Below, in pieces: positions 44,939-56,442 of a DNA stretch of 64,000 nt. Source of the stretch: Misgurnus anguillicaudatus (Eukaryota; Chordata; Actinopteri; Cypriniformes; Cobitidae). Numbering within the stretch: position 1 is the stretch's first letter; each line of letters begins with the position of its first letter. Where the stretch lies: NCBI RefSeq assembly GCF_027580225.2, contig NW_027395283.1:4716501-4780500 (forward strand), given 5' to 3'. Below the pieces are notes generated by a model that had not been told where the DNA came from, made no database searches, and saw only the letters and a program-made list of their open reading frames with translations. A program made the translations under genes and the position numbers.

Positions 44939-46929
44939 GTGAGTGAGATTACAATGATTAAAAAAACAGCTGATAATGGTTAACGCTCGTGTGGTGTTCA
45001 TATTTTTGTTACTTAGACTGAATCTGAAATCGCATACTTACTGAGTAGGTACTGAATTTCACTGAGTACTTAATGTGCGCTAAGACAGTACGTACATTCG
45101 TGTTAGTATGGACAGCATCCGCCATGTTGACGTTATCATGTGACCTATGACGTCGTAAACAGGACAGGAGGACGACATCACAATACTGCGATAGCGACTC
45201 AATATCAGACTTCTCCATATGATTTCTGGAATCACTCTCACGGTACTTTGATGTCATCCACCTGTTGATTCTTGCGGCGGTGCATAAACTCCAACAAACC
45301 TAATAACAGACATGAAAACGTATGTGTTTGTATGAGGGACAGGTGCACTAACACCTGATTTCATCGAGTAACTTCACAACTCTACTACGGTCTCTGTCAG
45401 TGTTACAGATATTATATTACACATTATTTTATACTGGACAAAAAATAAGTAAAACAAGCAGACTGTAATTTAATATCTATTGTCAGATAACATGTGATTA
45501 TATAAACTTTAGTGAAGCAATGATGCTCTTTTATTTACTTAACAACAGGAAACACGAATAAAAAAGAATGAATAAAACCATCACAATAAATGAAAACATA
45601 TAGAAGAGTGAATACCATGAAACAAAACTTTATTCAAATGTATCACATATTTACTGTCATCTCAACACAGCTGTGATAATTCTACAGCTTTATTTTCATG
45701 AATCAGCTGAGCACTTTGTGGTATATCCTGGCCGGTCTGTGCGTGAAGTCAGTGTGCTGAGGAACAGTCCTGTGTAACGTATTAAAATCACCCGATTGGC
45801 TGGTCTCCGGTCGATTGCTTTGCTTTCCCGTGACATCATGGGAAAGCTGGGATAGAAGTGTCCAGAATCTGGGCGGACTCAGTAGGGTATACGGGGATTT
45901 CTCTACTACTGATTTAATGAATACTGAGGATTCAGACATACTACTCTATTCACGCACTGTTTCCTCTTCTATATTTTAGGAAAGTAGGCGTTTTCGGATG
46001 ATACTTAAGTATACGTGCCTCTGAATCTCACGAGAAATAGTCCATAATCCCGCTAATTCTCGCCTACCCTTTTTTCTGTATACGGAGGTTTCGGACATAC
46101 TATTGTAAGAGCTGTAAGGTGGTGCCAAACCCTGACAGAAGGTATTTCCTGAAGCCAGCAGCAAATGGCTGAATCCACAGGGAATCGCTTCTTAATTCCT
46201 GTTGGATTATCATCTGAAACCTTTCTCAAAGAATTTACATCTACCCCCCAAGACAGTTTCCCCATGGTGTGGGACACCCTACCACACTTTCTCGTCCCCC
46301 TCTTCTCATGTTCTCAAGCAAACTGTATATGGAATGCTACATTCTGTATACACAAAGTATCTGAAACTGGTCTTGTTTGGTGTTATATGAAGTGTTTTAA
46401 TTCAAGTGGTACATTTGGGTTTATTAATATGACAACAGGATTCAATGTTAATCTGTGACAATAAATAAGTAAACTTAACCTAATGTTGGGAGACAACTCC
46501 TAACTTAGACATGTTGACCAATCACCCACTGTATTTATATTAGGCTACACCCCTGATTTTTACAACAACCAATCAGTACCAAACTCCTATATGCTTTGTT
46601 CTCTGGTTATTTAAGGATGTGTAGAAGACTCAGACGGGACTTTCTATATCTAGAAATGCACCCCCGTAATGCTGTATCTTTGATACAGCATCATGTTTCT
46701 TTTTATTTTATTTTGAGGAATCTGTAACCAGATCTTCATCTCCTTACCAGGTATGCAATGGGTTTTCGTTTTATTGTTTTTTATTTGAATTGGATATATT
46801 AATTGGCTTTGAATTATGTTTTTCCTACCTGGTTAATAAATTGTTACGTTTGCATTTATTCTGCCTTACTCTGAATTATTGACTACAAGTAAATTGATGT
46901 ATCCTTTGTTACCGCAAATCTACGATCAG
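44939..46929. other. Transposon-derived stretch, poorly resolved
   Basis: CTGAATCTGAAATCGCATAC at 45020 resembles the end of a fish DNA transposon. Related inverted sequences occur near 45930 (GAGGATTCAGACATACTAC) and at 50395-50440 (GTACGCGGTTTAGGATTCAG), so one or two nested elements lie between. 46484-46891 starts TGTTGGGAGACAACTCC, has TATTTAAGG and AATAAA, and ends GACTACA; it could be an LTR, but no primer-binding site follows. The 97-residue frame at 46165 matches nothing I know. Confidence 0.35.
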
Positions 46930-49900
46930 GATTAAGTAGGCGTATTGTCTGCCATTTTGTATTTTGGTTATTTGGTCTGACGAACCACTTACTCATAATA
47001 GGGTTAAGTTTGGCGTATCGTCTGCCTTTTACTATTTTGGTCTGACGAACCACTTACTCTTAATAGGGTTAAGTTTGGCGTATCGTCTGCCTTTTACTAT
47101 TTTGGTCTGACGAACCACTTACTCTTAATAGGGTTAAGTTTGGCGTATCGTCTGCCTTTTACTATTTTGGTCTGACGAACCACTTACTCTTAATAGGGTT
47201 AAGTTTGGCGTATCGTCTGCCTTTTACTATGTTGGTCTGACGAACCACTTACTCTTAATAGGGTTAAGTTTGGCGTATCGTCTGCCTTTTACTATGTTGG
47301 TCTGACGAACCACTTACTCTTAATAGGGTTAAGTTTGGCGTATCGTCTGCCTTTTACTATGTTGGTCTGACGAACCACTTACTCTTAATAGGGTTAAGTT
47401 TGGCGTATCGTCTGCCTTTTACTATGTTGGTCTGACGAACCACTTACTCTTAATAGGGTTAAGTTTGGCGTATCGTCTGCCTTTTACTATGTTGGTCTGA
47501 CGAACCACTTACTCTTAATAGGGTTAAGTTTGGCGTATCGTCTGCCTTTTACTATGTTGGTCTGACGAACCACTTACTCTTAATAGGGTTAAGTTTGGCG
47601 TATCGTCTGCCTTTTACTATGTTGGTCTGACGAACCACTTACTCTTAATAGGGTTAAGTTTGGCGTATCGTCTGCCTTTTACTATGTTGGTCTGACGAAC
47701 CACTTACTCTTAATAGGGTTAAGTTTGGCGTATCGTCTGCCTTTTACTATGTTGGTCTGACGAACCACTTACTCTTAATAGGGTTAAGTTTGGCGTATCG
47801 TCTGCCTTTTACTATGTTGGTCTGACGAACCACTTACTCATAATAGGGTTAAGTTTGGCGTATCGTCTGCCTTTTACTATGTTGGTCTGACGAACCACTT
47901 ACTCTTAATAGGGTTAAGTTTGGCGTATCGTCTGCCTTTTACTATGTTGGTCTGACGAACCACTTACTCTTAATAGGGTTAAGTTTGGCGTATCGTCTGC
48001 CTTTTACTATTTTGGTCTGACGAACCACTTACTCTTAATAGGGTTAAGTTTGGCGTATCGTCTGCCTTTTACTATTTTGGTCTGACGAACCACTTACTCT
48101 TAATAGGGTTAAGTTTGGCGTATCGTCTGCCTTTTACTATTTTGGTCTGACGAACCACTTACTCTTAATAGGGTAAAGTTTGGCGTATCGTCTGCCTTTT
48201 ACTATTTTGGTCTGACGAACCACTTACTCTTAATAGGGTTAAGTTTGGCGTATCGTCTGCCTTTTACTATTTTGGTCTGACGAACCACTTACTCTTAATA
48301 GGGTTAAGTTTGGCGTATCGTCTGCCTTTTACTATTTTGGTCTGACGAACCACTTACTCTTAATAGGGTAAGTTTGGCGTATCGTCTGCCTTTTACTATT
48401 TTGGTCTGACGAACCACTTACTCTTAATAGGGTAAGTTTGGCGTATCGTCTGCCTTTTACTATTTTGGTCTGACGAACCACTTACTCTTAATAGGGTTAA
48501 GTTTGGCGTATCGTCTGCCTTTTACTATTTTGGTCTGACGAACCACTTACTCTTAATAGGGTTAAGTTTGGCGTATCGTCTGCCTTTTACTATGTTGGTC
48601 TGACGAACCACTTACTCTTAATAGGGTTAAGTTTGGCGTATCGTCTGCCTTTTACTATGTTGGTCTGACGAACCACTTACTCTTAATAGGGTTAAGTTTG
48701 GCGTATCGTCTGCCTTTTACTATGTTGGTCTGACGAACCACTTACTCTTAATAGGGTTAAGTTTGGCGTATCGTCTGCCTTTTACTATGTTGGTCTGACG
48801 AACCACTTACTCTTAATAGGGTTAAGTTTGGCGTATCGTCTGCCTTTTACTATGTTGGTCTGACGAACCACTTACTCTTAATAGGGTTAAGTTTGGCGTA
48901 TCGTCTGCCTTTTACTATGTTGGTCTGACGAACCACTTACTCTTAATAGGGTTAAGTTTGGCGTATCGTCTGCCTTTTACTATGTTGGTCTGACGAACCA
49001 CTTACTCTTAATAGGGTTAAGTTTGGCGTATCGTCTGCCTTTTACTATGTTGGTCTGACGAACCACTTACTCTTAATAGGGTTAAGTTTGGCGTATCGTC
49101 TGCCTTTTACTATGTTGGTCTGACGAACCACTTACTCATAATAGGGTTAAGTTTGGCGTATCGTCTGCCTTTTACTATGTTGGTCTGACGAACCACTTAC
49201 TCTTAATAGGGTTAAGTTTGGCGTATCGTCTGCCTTTTACTATGTTGGTCTGACGAACCACTTACTCTTAATAGGGTTAAGTTTGGCGTATCGTCTGCCT
49301 TTTACTATTTTGGTCTGACGAACCACTTACTCTTAATAGGGTTAAGTTTGGCGTATCGTCTGCCTTTTACTATTTTGGTCTGACGAACCACTTACTCTTA
49401 ATAGGGTTAAGTTTGGCGTATCGTCTGCCTTTTACTATTTTGGTCTGACGAACCACTTACTCTTAATAGGGTAAAGTTTGGCGTATCGTCTGCCTTTTAC
49501 TATTTTGGTCTGACGAACCACTTACTCTTAATAGGGTTAAGTTTGGCGTATCGTCTGCCTTTTACTATTTTGGTCTGACGAACCACTTACTCTTAATAGG
49601 GTTAAGTTTGGCGTATCGTCTGCCTTTTACTATTTTGGTCTGACGAACCACTTACTCTTAATAGGGTAAGTTTGGCGTATCGTCTGCCTTTTACTATTTT
49701 GGTCTGACGAACCACTTACTCTTAATAGGGTAAGTTTGGCGTATCGTCTGCCTTTTACTATGTTGGTCTGACGAACCACTTACTCTTAATAGGGTTAAGT
49801 TTGGCGTATCGTCTGCCTTTTACTATGTTGGTCTGACGAACCACTTACTCTTAATAGGGTTAAGTTTGGCGTATCGTCTGCCTTTTACTATGTTGGTCTG

Positions 49901-49985
49901 ACGAACCACTTACTCTTTATCAATAGAGTAAAGTTTGGCACATCGTCTGCCTTTGGTCTGACGAACCACTTAATTTTAACTACAG
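46930..49985 (+). repeat. 65-bp minisatellite, about 47 copies, with a 1298-bp higher-order duplication
   Basis: The monomer is GGGTTAAGTTTGGCGTATCG, TCTGCCTTTTACTAT(T/G)TTGG, TCTGACGAACCACTTACTCT, TAATA. Two types (TATTTTGG and TATGTTGG) occur in blocks. Rare variants recur 1298 bp apart: ACTCATAA (47840, 49138) and GGGTAAAG (48171, 49469), matching 20 monomers minus 2 bp for two 64-bp units. End copies (46920-47000, 49915-50040) are degenerate while the centre is near-identical. Each monomer can fold TCGTC...GACGA. Confidence 0.9.
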
Positions 49986-50852
49986 GGTTAAGCATCGGCG
50001 AACGACTGCCTTTAATTATAAGGTCTGACGAACTTCTTAACTCTTGATTAGTTGTATGGTCGAGTTTGTGATCGTGAACCTGCAGCAGCTGATGCAAGGA
50101 TTCTAAGCGACAATTGAGATCCACTTGAACGAGTCAATATAACGATGAGTTAAATAGAATGATCAAACGTTTATCCAAATTCTATATTTATATCAATTTG
50201 ATTCATATTACAATACGTTTTATATCTTTGGAGTCAGATTATAAAGTTGCGTAACATTATAACGTCATTGATAAGCGCCGGAAAAGACCGAACGCGCTAT
50301 AAACCTTCGCTATGCGTTTGGATTCCGCCGTTGGGCCAAACGGATGGATGGGGTCAAATTTGGACCCCCTTACACTATTCATTCGCCTACTGCTTTTTGC
50401 CTACTATATAGTATGGTAGTACGCGGTTTAGGATTCAGCCTTTGACAATGTCATCATTCGTATCTTAAAGCAATGCAGTCACACACATTTATGTATAACT
50501 GTTTACAGATGTTTACTTTAGCCTTATTGCAAGTAATATAGACAGAATTTATGGTTAATATTTGTCATTTACTACTGGTAGAGGACTAGTTATAGATTAA
50601 AGTGCTATTCGTTTTTGTGATAATATGAAATAAGAGAAGAAAATTCTATTCTCCCCCAAAGATTGAGTGAAAACATGTTTATCTTAAATAAGTATTTTCA
50701 TCACTTTTTCATCTCAAATAAGTTTTTCATTTCATTTGATGTTTATTTTAACTTAATTTGAAATCCATCTAATGTCCACACACACTGCAGTACATTGTGT
50801 TGCTATTGGCTACAACCTAAAATTATGAAAATACTTGGATATGACATTTTAC

Positions 50853-50853
<1 letters not shown>
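49986..50853. other. Flank of minisatellite and right transposon end
   Basis: Degenerate minisatellite relics extend to about 50045. GTAGTACGCGGTTTAGGATT near 50415 is the probable right end of the element opening near 45018. The rest is AT-rich without features. Confidence 0.4.
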
Positions 50854-50893
<40 letters not shown>

Positions 50894-51345
50894 GGCATAT
50901 GTGGTTTACGAGGTCAATGTGACTTTTTGGTGGTTTACGGGGACACACCTTTCCCAACATCCAATCGACATGAGAGTTATGTCAAAAAATTTAATTTGAT
51001 CTACAAAAGACAAAACATGCTTCAAAATAGCAAATTCATTTTTACAACACACAAATAATAATTATGTGACATTTTACAGGCTTATGGGGTCCGAGCCAAA
51101 TTGTGGTTTATGAGGACAATGTGACTTTTTAGTGGTTTACAGGGACACACCTTTCCCAACATCCAATCGACATGAGAGTTATGTAAAAATGTTTCATTTG
51201 ATCTACAAAAGACAAACCATGCTTCAAAATAGCAATTTCACTTTTACAACACACAAATAATAAGTATGTGATATTTCACAGGCTTATGGGGTCCGAGCCA
51301 AATGGTGGTTTATGAGGACACTCACAGTTTATGAGGTCTCTCTAC
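50854..51345 (+). repeat. (CA)n followed by a ~202-bp tandem dimer
   Basis: (AC)n at 50854-50889. GGGACACACCTTTCCCAACA occurs at 50940 and 51142, each followed by ATCCAATCGACATGAGAG and later GGCTTATGGGGTCCGAGCC and GTGGTTTATGAGGACA. The third copy stops after a few bases. Confidence 0.75.
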
Positions 51346-51445
51346 ACACAAACCTAGCCCAGTGGCCGTTCTAGACAAATTTCACTATGGGGGCCAAGGA
51401 GGGGCACATTAAAAAAAAGGGCAACAAATGATATTTGAAGATTAT

Positions 51446-51684
51446 GGGGTGGTTACAGGGATTAGTTTAATCCAGGATTACGCCTTTATTTAGTTATATT
51501 TAGGAAATATAACTAGTTTTAACAAACATGCCTTACTAAAAACATTACTTGTGTGCATTTTAAAGCAAAACAAAGAGCATTGATGTATTTTAAGATTTGT
51601 CAGTGCAAGTTGTTTTAAGTTTGTACAGCTCTTACATTTATTTTAGTCTAGGACTAGTCTAATCCCTGTCTTGGGAACCGCCCC
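51446..51684. mobile_element. Harbinger-like MITE, nested
   Basis: GGGGTGGTTACAGGGATTAG and its complement-like end CTAATCCCTGTCTTGGGAAC with CGCCCC are inverted ends about 240 bp apart. These are abundant fish Harbinger-type ends as I recall. TTA adjoins the right end. Confidence 0.6.
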
Positions 51685-51696
51685 TTAAACTTTATT

Positions 51697-51945
51697 AGGG
51701 CCCGAGCACCGAGGAGGTGCAAAGCCCTATTGTTTTTGCTCAGTTTCTTCTTTTTTTTCTCCGAAATGAATCGCATTTTTGGAGGTTTAAACATGCTCAA
51801 AAACTCATGAAACTTTGCACACAAGTCAGAAGTGACGACAATTTACATGTGGTATAGGCATCAGAAGTTGCCGTGTAGAAATGACTCTATAGCTAACCTG
51901 CAAAATTTCATGAGAACAGCCCTCCCGCTATAAAAAACAGGGGTG
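51697..51945 (+). mobile_element. Third Helentron-like family, 5' fragment
   Basis: A 5' palindrome (51697-51728: AGGGC...GCACC-GAGG-AGGTGC...GCCCT) is followed by a T-rich stretch and by AAACTTTGCACACAAGTCAG. This recalls AAACTTTGCACAGACC in family B at 18760. The layout copies that of families A and B. The 3' end is absent. Confidence 0.5.
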
Positions 51946-52013
51946 GCCAGAGACATATCTACACAGGCATGGGCCACCCTTGGCCTCTGCGTAGAACCGC
52001 CACTGACCTAGCC

Positions 52014-52197
52014 TCATCCTGGTTTAAGGGGACTGACAAACACAGCTCAATTTCACAAGTGGTCAAAGGTTTTCATTGCTTTTAAAATAAGTCTATTCCA
52101 CTCACCAAGGCTGCAATAAGTATTATTATTAAAATAGTTTTTATGTAAATATTTTGTAAAATCGAATTTATTTTGATTGAAGCTGAATTTTCTTGAA

Positions 52198-52253
<56 letters not shown>

Positions 52254-52466
52254 GAATGGTAATATATTATGGTTTCCACAAAAATATGACTGTGAGCAAT
52301 GATGCTGAAAATTCGACTTTCGATCATAGAAACAAATTTTAACTTAATATATATTCACATAAAAAACAGTTATTATTAATTGAAAATCTTTCACAAATTA
52401 GTTTTTATTGTATTTTTGACAATTAATTCATTTTGACAATAATGTAATGATGATAATCTTGGATAA
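52014..52466. other. AT-rich stretch with (TA)n
   Basis: A perfect (TA)n run at about 52206-52240 is flanked by A-runs and T-runs that pair with each other, so it can extrude as a long AT hairpin. Nothing else is supported. Confidence 0.7.
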
Positions 52467-52470
52467 TTAA

Positions 52471-52900
52471 CTCTTTCCCCGCCATTGACGAGATAACTCG
52501 TCAATTAAGAGAAAACGCTTCCCTGCAAATGACGGGAATTTCCAACTTTCCGCAATGCCTCACATGAAAGAACTCTGTGTATGTTTTAAAGATCGCTCTG
52601 CATCTGATCTCTATAAAAAGGCCTTCACAAAAATGGAATTATCTCAGCTTTTTGCTCAAAATTGGGTGTTTTTGAAGAACCCTTTCCATATTTGAGAGGT
52701 GATAAAAAGAGAACTAATGAAGGTATGATGAAACAGGGTTTTTTTTGTTTGAAAGCAGAGGGTCTGTTCTTTCATTTGATATATTGTTTGTTTTTATATT
52801 TATAGAAGAACATTTTCTGGAGGGCATTAAACTTTTGTCAAAATCATGAAAAATGCTGGCGCTGGCTGGCAACTTTTTTTAAACGCTGGCAGGGAAAGAG
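52471..52900. mobile_element. piggyBac-like MITE, copy 1
   Basis: CTCTTTCCCCGCC and GGCAGGGAAAGAG ends are flanked by TTAA (52467-52470, 52901-52904). The interior shares TTTTAAAGATCGCTCTGCAT with the copy at 60809. Confidence 0.75.
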
Positions 52901-53573
52901 TTAAGAGAGTAAAAATGTTTAATAAAAAAAAACATTTTTTTAATTTTAAAACTGTCATAGCATTACAATCTAGTGCTGCCAAATGATTAATCACGATTAA
53001 TCATTTGACAGCACTATTACATTCAGAACATATTTACTTTGTGACGGGAATTTAAAAAACATTACTTTCAACAGCAATAACATTACAATCAGGAAATTTT
53101 TACTTAAAGGAACACGCCCACATTTTAGCTTATTCACAGTATCCCCCAGAGTTAAATAAGTCCATACATATTATTCTTATCTCTGTGCATGCTGTAACTC
53201 TGTCTGACGCAGTCCCCGCTAGCTTAGCTAAGCACAACGACTGGAATGGCTCCAGCTAGCATACTGCTCCAAATAAGTGACAAAATAATGCGAACATTTT
53301 CCTATTTATGTGTTGTGATTTGTATAGTCACACCATTTACAAATATCAAGGTCATATGAGACAGCCATCTTTTAACAGTATACAGAGCTCAAAATTAACT
53401 TTTTTATTTGGTAGCACTGATGCTCCCAACCTTAAAGAGTTAGGAGCACCAAATTTGAAGCACCACAACTACAATGTATAAGTTAAAAGATTTATTTTAT
53501 TAAAAAATAAACACCACAACTGGACTTTACACATCCTATGGCCAGGATTTGAAATTTGGTCTTTTTTGCTGCA

Positions 53574-53979
53574 AACAGTAAAACAAATCTGTAGAAATTA
53601 CAATGTTATATACGGTAATTTACCGTAGATTTAAATTTGTTATTTACTGGCAAGAGTTTGTTCAAAGTTAAATACATTTTAAATATTAACAAGTATTTAT
53701 CTTTACAGAATAAAACTATACAATAACAGCCTCATGCAAAGCATTCTGGGAACCAGAAGTCATCATCAACCTTTTTCTGTTTTTTGCTTCAGATTTTGTT
53801 TCCCAGAATGTTTTGCTTGATGCTGTTTTTTAGTTTTACTCTGTAAAGACAAAGACTTGTAAATGTTTAATGTTCATTTAACTTTGAACAAAATGTTGCC
53901 AGTAAATAACATACATTTAAATCTACGGTAAATTACCGGAAACCCAGCTGCAATTTCTACAGAATTTTTTTACAGTGTA
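53574..53979. mobile_element. Palindromic MITE (CACTG-type ends), nested
   Basis: ATCTGTAGAAATTAC and GGTAATTTACCGTAGATTTA at left are mirrored by ACGGTAAATTACCGG and TTTCTACAGAATTTTTTTAC at right, ending CAGTGTAG. The CACTGTAAAA end suggests a CACTA-type relation, not certain. Confidence 0.5.
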
Positions 53980-54616
53980 GATTGCTAAAATTATACCCAA
54001 ATGCTGTTTAAATAATATAGCAGCAATAATAATTTAACAATTACAGGTAACATAATTATGATTACAATAAAAAATCTAGCAAACACGTAAAACACTGATT
54101 AATTGTGACATTACAAAAGGATGTTTGTCGGATATCCCTCAAGCAGTATGCGCTCATACATCATCAAACACTATTTGATAGACAGGTCAGTGTCTCCATC
54201 AATAATGAACACATTTGTCACGCACTTTTTGTGTTTTTGGCACTTTCGCCATGTTTAAGCAAGGTCTCGCGCTTAAAACATGTGTATTCTGCAACCAACG
54301 CCGTTTTACCTGCAACCTCCATTAATACAGTAGTAACATTGGCTGTAGTCATCTCGTTCTCTTCATTCTCGCGGTTTGTTTTTTCACATTTTCGCGCTTT
54401 GCGTACCAACGTAGCACGGTAACAAGGAATGATTGACATTCATATTAACCAATCTGTGCTCTTCATTAAATGCAAGAACTTAATGGTGAAATTTGATTGG
54501 TTATGTAATGCTGGAGAGAACGCTGAACCTGGAACAGCACACAGCATACACTATCTAAATCAAGTCATACCACAACAAAATAGGCAGTCGCAAAAATGCT
54601 CCCAAATATTTTTTAA

Positions 54617-54998
54617 AGGGGACATAATATGAAAATCTAACTTTTTCCATGTTTAACTGCTATAATTGTGTCCCCAGTGCTTCTATCAACCTAGAAAATG
54701 TGAAAAAGATCAACCCAGTAACTTAGTTTTGGTAAACCATTCTCTGCAAGCATGTGAAAAAATAGGTAATTGTAATTTGGCTCCACAGCACAACCATTTA
54801 GTACAGAGAGAAAGAGAGAAAATAATTCACAGCACAATTGACTTTCAATTGCAACAAACCACCATCATTGTGATCAGTGTTTGCACTTCATCCGCTCATT
54901 TGCATTTTAAATGACACACCCAAAATGGCACACTTTTGCTCAGACCTAGATTAAGACTTGGTTTACATCTTTAAAAAAAATCTCATAATATGTCCCCT
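54617..54998. mobile_element. T2/Kolobok-like MITE nested in the hAT
   Basis: AGGGGACATAATATGA and TCATAATATGTCCCCT ends are flanked by TTAA (54613-54616, 54999-55002). It shares its interior with the MITE at 30764. Confidence 0.85.
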
Positions 54999-55524
54999 TT
55001 AAGGTTGCACAGATTAAATTTCGGCCCCATATGCGACCAAAACAGTCGCAATTTCGAGCCCTGGTATACATACTGGGAACTATATTCTCAAAAGGCGAAG
55101 CACTGCTACATGGGCGGAGTGATTTGCACAACTCTGACCGAACTCTCTGCTCCTCACCAGGGGGCTTCTCGGGGGCTGCGAGCAAATCACTCCACCGCCC
55201 AAGTAGCAGTGCTTCGCCTTCTGAGAATATAGTTCCCTGTATGTATTCGGTTAAAAGATAGCTGTGTCTCATATGACCTTGTTATTTGTACATGGTGTGA
55301 CTGTACAAATCACAACACATAAATGGGAAAATGTTTGTGTTATTTTGTCACTTATTGGGAGCAGTATGCTAGCTAGAGCCATTCACTTCCAGTCTTTGTG
55401 CTAAGCTAAGCTAGCGGGGGCTGCGTCAATTACAGCAGGCACAGAAAAATATGTATGGACTTATTTAACTCTGGGGAATACGGTGAATAAGCTAAATTCC
55501 CAAAATGTTGGCGTGTTCCTTCAA

Positions 55525-55751
55525 TGACGGCAATTACAAAACGTTACTTTAAAATCAACAGCATTACATTCTGAACATTGTGACTCACTTTTCCATGCGC
55601 TTAAAGGTTTCAAACAAAGTCTCTGAGATTTTGCTCTGTCCTATTTTGTAGCACTGGATGCTCACATCTTTTACAGACCTCACATTCTCTCACTGACGCC
55701 AAGTGACCTTTGCTGATGTGAGATCTGAAGTGTCACATTACAGCGTTCACT
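55525..55751. other. Short intervening stretch
   Basis: No feature seen between the palindrome and the SINE. Confidence 0.4.
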
Positions 55752-56026
55752 GGGGCGGCAGTGGCTCAGTGGTTCATGTAGGTTGTCTACAAACCGGAAG
55801 GTTGGTGGTTTAATCCCCGGCTCCACCTGATCAAGTGTCGAGGTGTCTTTGAGCAAGACATCTAACCCCAGCTGCTCCTGATGAGCTGGATGGCCCCTTT
55901 CATGGCTCACACCGCCGTCGGTGTATGAATGAGAGAGTGAATGGGTGAATGTGAGGCAAATTGTAAAGCGCTTTGGATGGCCATAGGTCTGTTAAAAGCG
56001 CTACATAAAATGCAGTCCATTTACCA
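55752..56026 (+). mobile_element. tRNA-derived SINE with L2-like tail
   Basis: The head GGGGCGGCAGTGGCTCAGTG has an A box (TGGCTCAGTGG) and, 40 bp on, a B box (GGTTTAATCCC, near GGTTCRAnnCC), so it is a pol III promoter derived from a tRNA. The 3' part (AAAGCGCTTTGG...AAAAGCGCTACATAAAATG) resembles the L2-LINE 3' ends in this window, the usual sign of which LINE mobilises a SINE. Confidence 0.75.
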
Positions 56027-56442
56027 CTCACTTCAGCTTTTGTCCAGGGTTTTTTGAGCGTACGCTTTCCTCTGCCAGAGACTGAAAACAAACAAGATGA
56101 TAAATTGTTAACATAACTGACTACCATTTTTTAACCTTTTAACCAGAACTGGTTCCCTGCCTGAACTAATATAAAGATTTAAGTAATGTTTACTCAAATT
56201 AAGCATGACAGTGTTCAAATTTAAGAACAGGTAAGCCAACTCATTAAATGAATGAAATTAAAACCCAAATTTACCACACCATTGTTTTGAGAGACATTTA
56301 TGACAAGTGTTTGGTCCTTCAGATGGGTACTTCAGGCATGGTTTCCTCCTTTTCAAAGGCTCTATGGAAATGGATAGGCAAATCATTGTTTTACAATGCT
56401 TTGTCTACATATAGAAATATTATTATTATATAATTTAAGTTC
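56027..56442. other. Unassigned stretch
   Basis: AT-rich; a 61-residue frame at 56248 has no recognisable domain. Confidence 0.4.

Larger units (their letters stand above)
51360..52005. mobile_element. hAT-type element containing two further insertions
   Basis: Ends CAGTGGCCGTTCTA and TAGAACCGCCACTG are flanked by a perfect 8-bp duplication, ACCTAGCC (51352-51359, 52006-52013). A Harbinger-like MITE and a Helentron-like fragment lie inside. Confidence 0.8.
53383..55063. mobile_element. hAT-like element nested in the palindrome
   Basis: Ends CAGAGCTCAAAATT and AATTTCGAGCCCTG are imperfect inverted repeats. Flanks share GTATA, compatible with a damaged 8-bp duplication; the host arm rejoins correctly when the element is removed. 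No transposase frame. Confidence 0.65.
53108..55520. mobile_element. T2/Kolobok-like palindrome, opened by a nested hAT
   Basis: AGGAACACGCCCACATTTTAG and its complement ending 55520 are inverted ends. The left flank is TTAA (53104-53107); the right reads TCAA. The palindrome centre is at 55075-55255 (ATATTCTC, GGCGAAGCACTGCTAC and complements). The left arm is interrupted at 53383-55063 by a hAT. Confidence 0.75.

Noticed and set aside
46165..46458. 97-residue frame MAESTGNRFLIPVGLSS...
   Set aside because: No recognisable domain, lies in transposon-like DNA, and overlaps a second frame of similar length. Left as unassigned.
46484..46891. Solo retroviral LTR
   Set aside because: TG...CA ends, a TATA-like and an AATAAA are present, but no primer-binding site, polypurine tract or target duplication was found. 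Kept only as a possibility within a larger stretch.
46930..49985. CRISPR-like regular array
   Set aside because: The 65-bp units are contiguous with no unique spacers, and the host is a vertebrate. It is a minisatellite.
54105..54422. 105-residue frame as hAT transposase
   Set aside because: No hAT dimerisation (hATC) or BED-finger motif is visible, and an overlapping opposite-strand frame of similar quality exists.
55752..55830. Functional tRNA gene
   Set aside because: A and B boxes are present but the cloverleaf is not complete, and the sequence runs on into a LINE-like tail, so it is a SINE head.
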